A stretch of 28,077 bases of DNA, taken from positions 1 to 28,077 of the forward strand of contig MPNW01000820.1 of assembly GCA_011800805.1 (NCBI GenBank), read 5' to 3'. A model generated the notes under the pieces. That model saw only the letters and a program-made list of their open reading frames with translations. It searched no databases and was not told where the DNA came from. Position 1 is the stretch's first letter, and each line of letters opens with the position of its first letter. This stretch comes from Hirudo medicinalis (Eukaryota; Annelida; Clitellata; Hirudinida; Hirudinidae). Shown in pieces: positions 1-9,290 of the stretch. Position numbers and translations under genes: made by a program.

Positions 1-4
1 TCAC

Positions 5-1405
5 CTCCAACAACAAGTTGTATTTCAACAAAATGTGTCATTTGATCCAAACCATATTTCTGTTCAAACTCCAGTGATTCTCCAACCATGCAAATATATC
101 TTCCTGCACTTTCCTTGTTTGCTTGAATTATTTTGAGATTACAAGAAAGTTGATGAAGTTTACATAAAATTTTGTAGTTATCGCCAGTTGTTGCATCCTT
201 TGAATTCAAATAATACAAATTGTAAGTCAAGAAACCCTGCATTGAAACATGGCTCCATCTTGCTCGTGTTAAATTTCTTATGTTGTGCTCGCATTGAAGA
301 GTAACTGAATCACCTCTGCTTACCACCACTGTTTGATTCAGTGGTCCTGTGAACAATTTAAATAATAAAATTTGAATTAAGATGCCTGCTGTGGTTCTGA
401 AACCAACAAAGTTGTAATTTATTTTTATTAACCAATGACATTCATTACAATCATCTAAATACTGTGCATAGATAAATGGCATGTATGTTGGCCGAACAGG
501 TTGCGTTCCTGCATGAGGTCATATTGTCTCCTGTTCGCAACCCAGCCTGCATCCCCAGGGAGCACCCTTGGGTAGGGGTGCCATATAAATGGTAGATCGA
601 TTGAAAAGTTCCTTCACATCCAATTCGGATACACGAGGCACTCAAAAGGTCGGCTAAATACAAATACAAAAATACTAAGTTTTGTTTGGTATATCACATT
701 AATAAAACTTCAAGTGAATTCAAGCAATTAATTTGCCTGAATAGATGCCTAATTCATTGAATATAACTATTTTCAAATTTCAATACGAAAGCCACATGGA
801 GTGATTGCATGAAATACAAATTTTCATCTAAATAGCTGTTTGAATAAGCAGCATGATAACTGTTTAACTTATTACCTCTTACAACCAACTCAATTTCAGT
901 GACGGGCTTCAACAGGTTGGAGTCATTGGTTGACTTTGCTTCATTTTCTTCTCCAACATAACAAATATATTTTCCTGAATCTTCCTTTCTTGCTTTAACC
1001 AGTTTGAGAGTGCATGTTGATATGAATGCTTCATGAGGTTGACAGAAGGCCTCAAACTACTTTTTAAAGTGTTGTTGGGTTGATGGCTGTCATAGATGGT
1101 TTCATTTATGTTGTCATGTGTTGAGATGTACTCCCATAGAACTCTTGTTAAGTTATCTAAATTATGAATACATTCCATTTCAAAAGCTCTGTTCTCCCTT
1201 ACTACATGTCTGTTTTTCATCACTGAAAATGAGTTATTTAGCATACATTTTTAAATTGTTTTACGCATTTGTCAGAATTATAAATTGCTTTGGACCCACC
1301 TGTCAGAGCATTTGTACAAATGTTGGAAAGTGACACAATTAGTAGGTGAATCACGACCATTCCCACAACAAATCGTGTAATTCCAATGGTCGTATTACTA
1401 TTCAT
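5..1405 (-). CDS. Secreted or membrane immunoglobulin-domain protein, 5' part (three exons, continues beyond the left edge)
   Basis: Exon 1 (1405-1300) encodes MNSNTTIGITRF followed by a hydrophobic run (VVGMVVIHLLIVSLS), a likely signal peptide. Exon 2 (1222-876) and exon 3 (346-5) each encode one Ig domain and share 1-1 phase, the usual arrangement of Ig exons. Exon 2 shows the B-strand Cys (EMEC), the Trp (RVLWEY) and the F-strand motif EDSGKYIC. Exon 3 shows TLQCEHN, RARWSH and ESAGRYIC, plus an extra Cys pair (ILCKLHQLSC) that aligns with FCQPHEAFISTC in exon 2. The domains are therefore tandem paralogues. Several N-x-S/T sequons are present. The donor after exon 3 is at positions 4-3, so later exons lie outside. 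Exon 2 is 347 bp and shifts frame near 1049-1062; one added base restores both frame and phase. Extracellular adhesion or recognition is the inferred role; the specific family is unknown. Confidence 0.72.
480..665 (-). repeat. GC-richer transposable-element-like insert in the intron between the two Ig exons
   Basis: This stretch is clearly richer in G and C than the surrounding intron. It contains a hairpin-forming segment at 559-584 (GCACCC, loop, GGGGTGC) and, on the minus strand, a run GGGTTGCGAACAGG loosely like a pol III B box. It lacks a convincing protein frame. A SINE or MITE insertion is the most likely explanation, but I cannot name a family or see clear target duplications. Confidence 0.3.
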
Positions 1406-1715
1406 TTAATCGCAACGACGTTTTGTTTTGTCTTAATCCATGTTAATTTCGTAAACTAAATTAATTTTCTAAATTAACTAAATTAGGATCGCTAAATCAA
1501 CACAACATCTGCCATCTTTGTGTATTTTGCTAAAGTTAAAGCTAGATGAGTGAATTACACTCATTAAATTACAATTTTAGATTTTTTGGACAATCGGTTT
1601 CAATAGGGTCGTTGAACTTTTATCGATGGTTGAGGCTGTGAGTCTGGTTCTAGGGCACCTAGATAGATAATATTTACATCAAATTAAAGATGATGATTGA
1701 TTGATGCAAAATAAT
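1406..1715. other. Probable upstream region of the Ig gene
   Basis: AT-rich sequence immediately 5' of the Ig gene start codon on the minus strand. No reading frame of note or clear TATA box is visible. Promoter function is inferred from position only. Confidence 0.25.
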
Positions 1716-1926
1716 TCGTGAATTCGGCATACAATTTTTTCAGGACATTAGCATCTTTGATTTGCAGCGATGCAATCCAAGTGGATCCTCATCAAGGTCA
1801 TTTCGATACAGTGCCAGTTCCCGCCATTGACCAGATAACTGTACAAATCTCAACGTGGTGGTTGTCTGGGTCCGGCTTTATCCAAATCCTTAAGTTCGAC
1901 GTCTGTTAACAATTCATCACAGAAAG
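1716..1926 (-). mobile_element. hAT-like transposase relic, copy 1 (internally deleted, frameshifted)
   Basis: The minus strand reads CDELLTDVELKD, then after a one-base shift WIKPDPDNHHVEICTV, and farther on WIASLQIKDAN..YAEF. The same segments occur in the same order in the second relic at 12614-13133. They match the N-terminal zinc-finger region (FNPEWL-type start, Cys-x2-Cys) and the start of the C-terminal dimerisation region of BED-finger hAT-like transposases. Most of the catalytic core is missing between them. It is non-functional. The first zinc-finger Cys survives here, while the second has become Ile. Confidence 0.6.
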
Positions 1927-3185
1927 CCTGGTGGTACCGTACTTTAGTTTTGTTACTTCAATAATTCAAATTGAACGATTATCAGCTTTTAAGAAATTTA
2001 AGAAGTCTGATACATTTTTATCAATGTTTGATGTTGAAATACAATTTCAGTGCAGCTGATTTAAGTTTAACGAACAAAGCGTCTTGGATTTTTACTGTGG
2101 ATGTTTTGGGTAGGGTTAAGGTTACATTCGACAAGGGTTTCTCTTTTATAGAATTTTAGATTTTGAATAAAGAATGCTTATTTTTTTGTGGTCGTTGATC
2201 GACAAATGGACTTTGAATTTTGGTTTAAACCCGAAACCCTGATCTCAGGAAACGGTGTAGGGGCGTATGGTCAAGCAGAATTTTAAGACCACAATTCCCA
2301 TATTTCGACGTTGTATTTGCTTTGAAATTATCGAAGAAAACGAAAGCAGCGCTTTACTTAAGCGGATGGAACGGTGAATGGAGCTGGATTACAGTCACTG
2401 GGAAGACCTGCATGTGTTTGTACTTTACCGTGGCAAGATACTCTGCAAATTTTCTATTACCACAGAATCGCATAACAACATTGTCTCACATTTAAAAAGA
2501 CTGGACAATCGGTGTCAGAAGTACTGTGTAAATTGGCATTCTTGACCAAGTAACATCTTAGTAATCTTGTTATCAACTTTTTTGTTGCTTCGTTTATTTT
2601 TCCAATTCGTGCTTTGCCGTCCAAAAGAAAGCCCTTGCGTTTTGAACGAGCGAATAAATACATTTTCATTGGTTTATTCCATTTTAAAATAATCAAATTA
2701 AAATGACATTAAGTCATCTTGAAATAATGTTGTTAAATGGATGAGGCAAATTGAGAAGAACAAGAGGGCTTTGTTACGAGAATTCTTCGATGCGTAGTTG
2801 CAATACTGATAGTTGCAATAGCAGATCTTGCCGGGTACTGATGACCGCCAATAGTTCAGCTGAAGCTCGTAGAAACATCCCCTCTTCTCGTATATGTCGG
2901 CTGAAATTAACAACTTTCGTATTGGAGCATAAAATATTTAACTTATCTTGGAAATAAATCATTGAAAATAATTGGTGCTTCATTACCCATCGAGTCTCTC
3001 ATTAGTTATCACTAGAAAAATGTACTTGTTTCTCTTTAATATTTTCCTTGATTTAAAATATTTTAATTATAATAATTAATTAGTTTCTGCGGCGCCATGT
3101 TCATAGTTTGTCAGTATGTCAGAGGATGCACTCTTTAAAAAATCAGAATTCTGGATGCCTATGTATATGAATGCCCATACATGCG
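1927..3185. other. Intergenic stretch with weak minus-strand reading frames
   Basis: No gene can be supported. A minus-strand frame at 2696-2457 contains GKARIGKINEATKKLITRLL, which vaguely resembles conserved text found in some transposon-encoded or domesticated proteins. Another at 2983-2774 contains IREEGMFLRASAELL. Neither has splice sites or a family match that I can defend. The region could hold an old, unclassified element. Confidence 0.2.
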
Positions 3186-4429
3186 TCAAAAGAATATTAC
3201 ATATATTTCATAGTAACACATTTGATCCAACATGCCTATAGTGGACACATAGCAATAAGAGGCTCGTTCGCAGTTTGGCCATTCCTCCTCGTCCATCATG
3301 TAATACTCGTTGCAGTCTTTGGCCTTCTGGTATGGTTTAGTGTAGTCTGGCGTCGGACAAATGACGCATATCTGAGAAAATTGGTCTTCAGCATCTTCTG
3401 AGATAATTATCTGAGGTTAATAATTATTAAATTATAATATAATAATTAATTTAATATATTCAACATCCTGAAGTCAAGGACTTTGTCATTATTATCTTTA
3501 TGATATCATGTTACTTTCGTAATGCTAAGAGAGCATGACCATCCATTATAGTCTTTTGTGAACCTTTTGTTAAAGTTTCTATTTTGTATTTATGTGTTTA
3601 TTTCCATTATCCCTACCTTCATTAACAGAACACAGCAAAACTTAACAATTGCAAACAGTTTTAGAGGCCATAACCAAACATTAATCCATGAAACCCCAAA
3701 TGGGAAATGAAATTCGTTCTTAACTTTAAAGCGTCAAAGCTTTAAATCATCCAACCTATCATTGTTAAGCTATCTATCAATCATACTTATTCAAAAGATG
3801 CAGAATTCTCCAGTTAGTCTAATATTAAATTGGTTATTCCTTTACCCCGTGTTTCACGCTATCCATCTTTTCTGGGAAGTAGATATCAGAATCAAAATCC
3901 ACGTCGTAAAATTCGTCCAACGGAACTACACTTTCATTTATGTCGAAGCCTCCCTCGGTTGGATCGAATGGAGATTCGTAGTCAGTTGCATTGGATAAAG
4001 TCAGAGGAACAGTCTTAGTGAGTCTCGTTCGTGTTCTCCTACTTCTCTTGATCCTGGCCCTCGAGGTTGAAAATAATTGTTTACGTGTGCTCCGTATTTT
4101 TATCAATTTAGTGACTTTAGATGAATTATCTTGAGCGTGGAAGCTGAGAGTTTTATTTAAATTAAGGCTTTAGTAGAATGAATAGATTTCATATTTAAAA
4201 TAGTTTTACGGAGACGATATTTAAAGAAAGCGACTTTTCGCGGAGACTAGTCGTTGAAAATTTCTTAAAGTTCTTTTATAAAAGAACAAAAAATTAACAA
4301 AGATCTCCACTACAAACATATAATACACGATTCTATTAGGCACCGCTACTTGGACAAAACTTGAAAATCTGACCTTGCTATCTTGATTAAAACAATTAAC
4401 AGGGAAAGGTAATTTAGCTTCGCCAGCAT
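3186..4429 (-). CDS. Predicted secreted cysteine-rich glycoprotein, about 187 aa (three exons), unrecognised
   Basis: Exon 1 (4429-4350) encodes a signal peptide, MLAKLNYLSLLIVLIKIA, with plausible cleavage at ARS/DF. Exon 2 (4143-3846) carries three N-glycosylation sequons (NSS, NAT, NES), a strongly basic stretch (RIKRSRRTRTR) that could be cut by furin-like proteases, then an acidic stretch rich in Asp, Glu and aromatics (DEFYDVDFDSDIYF). Exon 3 (3371-3186) encodes a six-cysteine C-terminus spaced C-x2-C-x14-C-x13-C-x5-C-x11-C and ends at TGA. Phases agree (2, then 0), and the exons total 564 bp. An alternative first donor at 4374 shortens the protein by eight residues. I do not recognise the family; a processed extracellular ligand or matrix protein is possible. 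It is divergent from the lectin gene at 4792. Confidence 0.55.
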
Positions 4430-4791
4430 TTTTGGTTTTTTCAGTAGTGAAATTTCATTTCAAAACTCTAAAAACTCGTAGGCCTTAATAACAGAACACT
4501 ATAAGCGATCTACGTCATCTGACTTGGCTTTATTAAGTTAAGAATGTTTATTTTAAAACAATGTTATTTAATAATAATATATTTAATAATGGTAATATTA
4601 TTTAATAAAAACAAGTTCTATCGTTATTAATAATTAGTTTATAGGTGCTAAACTTATTTTCATAAAAAGCAAATATAAAAACCTGTTTCGATCGTCTGTA
4701 TTTTACCTCTATTTCTGTTCTCACTGTAGCGACAGGTGGCTGCAGTTTCTTACGCTGGTGTTGATCTCGGGAAAGTTTACGGCAGTCCAAC
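4430..4791. promoter_or_regulatory. Shared intergenic region between divergent start codons
   Basis: The cysteine-rich gene starts at 4429 on the minus strand and the lectin gene at 4792 on the plus strand, leaving 362 bp between start codons. The right third (about 4700-4791) is less AT-rich than the rest. No TATA box or named operator is clear. Bidirectional promoter function is inferred from the geometry alone. Confidence 0.35.
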
Positions 4792-7700
4792 ATGGCAAAC
4801 CAAGTTAGTATTCGATTCTTGAGTGATAGGCATATTAAATTTATTTGTTATAAATTTAAATTTATATTTGATATGAGACATGAGGAAGGATTTAATAACG
4901 TTTAGTTTTAATGATATACATGGTAACATGGTTAATTTCTGAATTTTCTATGTCGGCCGTGGGAGAAATGTATGTATTTCTAGAATTTAATTATTGCAAA
5001 TAGTTTCAGTTTTTGAACAATTAATCTCATGAGACAATCAAAGGTCAAAGCTTTGAGGGACTTGGTAAATAACATTTAGTTAGGGTTGTTTTAAGCATTT
5101 TTATCGATTGCATAAACTTATTCGTTAGGAGTAATTATAACAATTTAAAATTACGTATGTATTTATCATATATATTTATTTATTATTCAAGTTATTAATA
5201 ATTCATTGTGATTTAACATTCGTTTACATATTCTTTTTATATATTTATTTATGATATTTATACACATTCTTAGCTTATAAATTAAACAATGATTATTTAA
5301 GGGCCCATATGGCATGCCCCCAGGCTATCCCCAACTACCTGCCCAGGGTTATGGTGCTGCAATGCCTCCTCAGCAACCAGGAGTACCTCCATCTCAGGCC
5401 TATCCCCCACAAAACTACCAACCAAGTTTAGGATTTAAGATTACAATGATGGATCACACCATCATTCCAATATTTCCATTTGCAGTGACCTACTATTACT
5501 ACATATCCTCCAAGATAAATGGGCTTGTACTGGACATTGAGGGTTCAAATGAGAAGCCCATGTCAAGGGTGGTCATGTGGCACAAGAAGGAGGCTTGTGA
5601 GGCATCCAATCAGCTTTGGTATAATGACTACACCACAGGAACCATAAAGAGCAAGCTTAATAATCTATGCTTGGATTTTCAAGGTAGGAGATGGTTATGA
5701 TTATTATTATTCAAGCAAGATGAGTACATGTCTTTGGATATTGGGAGATGCTGATGATAGAGATGAGGGTGAATGGGATGAACGATGATCATCTGATAGA
5801 GAAATAAGTAAATTCAGTTAAGAAGTTACTGACATCAGTTACGATGACGAACATCTAGTGCTTATGAACATCTAGGAGGCTTAAGTGCTCAACAACCACT
5901 ACCCTGATCATCACCACCTGATGTCATTTTCTTGAAAATCGCTGTCGTTATTAAAGTGTCATGTGACAGAATCAGTAAACTTGCTGCTATGACATTAGAC
6001 CGATGTCTGGTCTATTTGTGAATGTTTAAAATCTTGCACAATATTCGTCAGCGCTGTAGGTCACGAATTCAAGTTATAAAATCTCTCTATTGTCATTCAC
6101 AATAGCATTTAAGGCAATTTAAAATGGTGCTAATATTTGCTAGATGGCAAGATTGTCGTGAATACTTACCAACCTGGTAACCCAAACCAACTCTGGGAAG
6201 GTGTCAGTCAATTGATAAAGAACAGGATGAACCCAAATCTGGTTTTTGAAGTGCAAGGTTGGCACTCTTATTTTGCATGACTATTTTATAGTTACGAGTA
6301 ATGGAGTAGAAGTGTTTCCAATTAAGCTATAAAGTTTGCTTATTATTGAATATGTTAATATGACCATTTATCAATTAACCCAAAAAGCATTAAGGTATTA
6401 AAAGAATGATACCCTGATAACTGATATTGTAATTATTCAATCACATTAAAATGTTTCTCTAGGAGGCAACAAGGAACCAGGTGCTGCTCTTATAGCCTCA
6501 ACTTACACTGGCTCCCTGCAGCAACAGTTTGAGCCCATCTTTCCCCCACCTCCTCCAGGCCAGAATTACCCTTCCCAACCTCCGCCCGGCAGTCTTCCTC
6601 TGTCGCCCGGGCAGCCAATGATGCCGGGCCAACCGATGATGCCCGGGCAGCTGCCTCCATCACAACCTGCCCGGCCGACTGCTCCTGCTTTTGATCCTAT
6701 TCCTACCAAGCCACCTTTTGTCAAGTGAGTAATGATCCAGTATTTCAGTCCAATGCCACTTCGATTTAACATTAATGATATAATCGGCATAACATCCATG
6801 ATAAACAATACTGTATAATTGTTTCAGTTTTTTGTTATTAAGCTCTGCAGCTATCCAAAGGAGATGATAAATCACTTAATTAAACAACGATTTCAGAAAA
6901 TTGTTTTTCTTGGTGAGCGAGATGCATGGCAAGGTCATGGATATTGAAAGAAATAATGCCAAGGAGGGTGCTGCAGTCATAGCCTATCAAAAAAACAAGG
7001 ATGCCAGAAACCAGATGTGGTACTTGGACGAGGAGGGGTTACTCAGATCTGCCTTAACGACTTTGTTCCCTGCGCCTCGGGTAGTTTTTGCCATTTTCAG
7101 TATCATTGAATACAGTTACTGAAATCACATTGCAACTTTATCACATTGCATCGTGTCTTTGCCTTTTGAATGTGGTTTAATGATTGCTCAAAGTCAACTT
7201 GTACCAACAACTTTCGTCATGTGTTGATGAACTGAGAAAGTTAGCTAAGTGTTTATGCAAACGATTGAGGAACTCTGGAGCCTATTAACTTTTATCGGAG
7301 TGCATCATGTGATGGTTTTGGTTAATTACACCACCATGCAAACAGTGATGCATTTGAAGTTTTAAGGCCATATTACATTGGATCGAAAATGCACTAAATA
7401 CGAATATCACATGGGACCATCACATTGTATTACCAACACCTCTTGCATCTAATTTGATTATCACATTTATGCTGCACAGATAATGTAACATCCTTTCTTT
7501 CAGGGAAATCCACCCCTCTAAAGATGGTTCCTTTCACTGGCGGTGCAAGCCAGAGGTTCAGACTTGATGGCAAAAAGATTTTGAATGGAGTTGGAGAATG
7601 TGCCGACATCAGGGGAGCTTGGAAGCATGACGGTGCGCCCGTCATCACCTACAAATATTCGGGGGCTTCGAACCAGCATTGGAGAGTGGAATACGTGTAG
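4792..7700 (+). CDS. Tandem ricin-type beta-trefoil lectin with Pro-rich linkers (seven exons, about 363 aa, one frame break)
   Basis: Exons: 4792-4803 (MANQ), 5302-5425, 5486-5683, 6144-6257, 6463-6724, 6897-7080, 7504-7700. All introns are GT-AG with matching phases except across exon 6. Residues 1-45 are rich in Pro, Gly, Gln and Tyr. Residues 46-176 and about 237-363 each form a beta-trefoil with three QxW/F motifs: QLW at 88, QLW at 127, QQF at 170; then QMW at 276, QRF and a final QHW. Residues 177-236 are a Pro-rich linker with a doubled PMMPGQ. There is no signal peptide, so it is probably cytosolic or non-classically secreted. The fold binds sugars in many harmless lectins; no toxin catalytic chain is present. 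Exon 6 needs one extra base near 7055 to read LNDFVPCASG and join exon 7. Annelid two-domain R-type lectins are the closest comparison. Confidence 0.82.
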
Positions 7701-8560
7701 AGAGCTCCCTATATGCCCGGATGACTTACATGACCTGTTTTTACCTTTTTTTAAATTTATCTGGAGTTTATTGGAATTAGTTTTCGTTCATCCCCCGGGT
7801 CTGCAGTTCTTTCATAAACTACCTTGCTCGATGTTCCCCTCAATTATTCAAGAATTTTGGAATCTTTTGTTGAAGGAATTTTATTAAATTTGATATTAGA
7901 CGATAAACCCAATTGTTATTATATTTTATTATTGCTGTTTACTTTGGAAATTCGGTGATTTGTGCTCATGCATTTGAAACATTGTTGCATTTGTGATCTT
8001 TCAATTTCTTTCAATGTGATTGGATACTTATTTGCACCTAGACCATATTCTCATGTTCACATTCATTCTCCTTTTGGCGATTATAAAATGATCGTAAAAT
8101 GATAATTTCGTCAACTTCTCAAAACCCGCATCTTTTAATTTTTCAGCTTTCTGTTCTGCTAACACTCTCTCAAGACTGTCATGAGTTTTAGAGAATCAAG
8201 TTTTTTAGTTGGTGTCTTAGAACAACCTCTAATTTAGGGTTTACAATGTTGCTTTAATATCAGCAACCAAGCTTTTCACCTCTCGTTTGTCGTTTTGGAA
8301 CAACTTTAGTCGAAATGGTCATCCTTGAGTGAAGTTGTGACCGCTTTATTTATTACGTGTTTGCTTCGACGTTTAAAGGTTCGTTCTTGGGAGTTCTTTA
8401 TTGATGTTTAATTGCTGCTTCCAAAGTTAGAATCTTCAAAGAGAATTGGAACCGAACATAACGACTTACTCTGAGGTTATATAAACTTGTTATTATGAGG
8501 TTATACACCTAAAATTAAGACTAAAATTTAGTTTTAGAGACGGAGACTTATATATATATA
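7701..8560 (+). other. Lectin 3' untranslated region and downstream spacer
   Basis: The stretch after the lectin stop codon has no coding frame I trust. ATTAAA at 7883-7888 is the nearest poly(A)-signal-like hexamer; a perfect AATAAA lies much farther down at 8869-8874. A short (TA)n tract sits near 8550. Confidence 0.35.
7883..7888 (+). terminator. Candidate poly(A) signal of the lectin gene
   Basis: ATTAAA, the common variant hexamer, lies 183 bp after the stop codon. It is placed by position only; no transcript end is known. Confidence 0.3.
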
Positions 8561-8564
8561 TATA

Positions 8565-8665
8565 ATTAGTGCATCAATGCATTTGCTCAAGCTTCCGAGC
8601 TTTGGGACGGGTCGCGAATTGCTTCCGGGTCGGGAGTTCCCCTCACCTAGCATAGTCACCAATGA
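8565..8665 (+). repeat. tRNA-derived SINE-like fragment
   Basis: A GC-rich island in AT-rich DNA reads ...TTTGGGACGGGTCGCGAATTGC... followed by CCGGGTCGGGAGTTCCCC. GGGTCGCGAATTGC resembles a pol III B box (GGTTCGAATCC), and the wording is typical of tRNA-derived SINE heads. No intact tRNA fold or clear target duplication is visible. Confidence 0.35.
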
Positions 8666-9290
8666 CTGATGATAAAGAATGGACTAATTTTCGAGCTGTT
8701 TATTCATCATGTCCTACATTGCATAAATATGTGGGACAAGTAATATAGTGCCGTTGTCTTGTCTCAAGTTTTGTATCTACAATTCAGCGGCATAAATATT
8801 TTTTCCTAATTGTTAATTTGTATGATTTTAGTCTACTGCATAACCAGATATTTCTCGTGATGAATCTCAATAAACTTTTGTTATGTGACAGCTAAAGCTA
8901 TGAATGGTCATTAACTTTAGAAATAGAAACAAATTCTTTTGAAGTTTTAACAACTAGAATTGTTAATATTTTTGAGTAGATCAGTTATAAAAAATAAATT
9001 AGAAATTCTTTTGCGATTTACTTTTAATAATGCACCTCTTCAAAGATTTTGGCCACATGACTATTAGTTGTTTTTATTTGAAACGGCTGAGTCGATAGCG
9101 GGTTCGGATGCTTACAATTACTTTATGCGTGTTAAACTTTACTTTTTTGAATGCAGAGAATTTAAATATTTAAAAATACAAATAATAGAATTGACAATTT
9201 GCTCGCCGTCAGCTTTTCCTGGATATTACGATAAAGCCTTGCGTGTTATTGTTTACTAACTTTTAGCTACGCCTTTTCCAGTGATAGGTC
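8666..9290. other. Spacer upstream of the Flower gene
   Basis: AT-rich sequence with AATAAA at 8869-8874 and a 63-residue frame at 9068-9259 that has no recognisable features. The last part should hold the promoter and 5' untranslated region of the Flower gene, but no clear core promoter motif is seen. Confidence 0.25.

Noticed and set aside
3171..3401. Plus-strand 76-residue hydrophobic frame
   Set aside because: It is antisense to the six-cysteine exon of the minus-strand gene.
6566..6875. Minus-strand Gly-rich frames
   Set aside because: Antisense shadow of the Pro-rich linker exon of the lectin gene.
6901..7122. Lectin exon 6 frame running on to a stop in the intron
   Set aside because: The read-through end has no trefoil pattern, while the shifted frame and exon 7 match it; a missing base is the better explanation.
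4792..7700. Toxin gene because of the ricin-type fold
   Set aside because: Only the sugar-binding beta-trefoil type is present, with no catalytic chain and no signal peptide; this fold is common in ordinary lectins.
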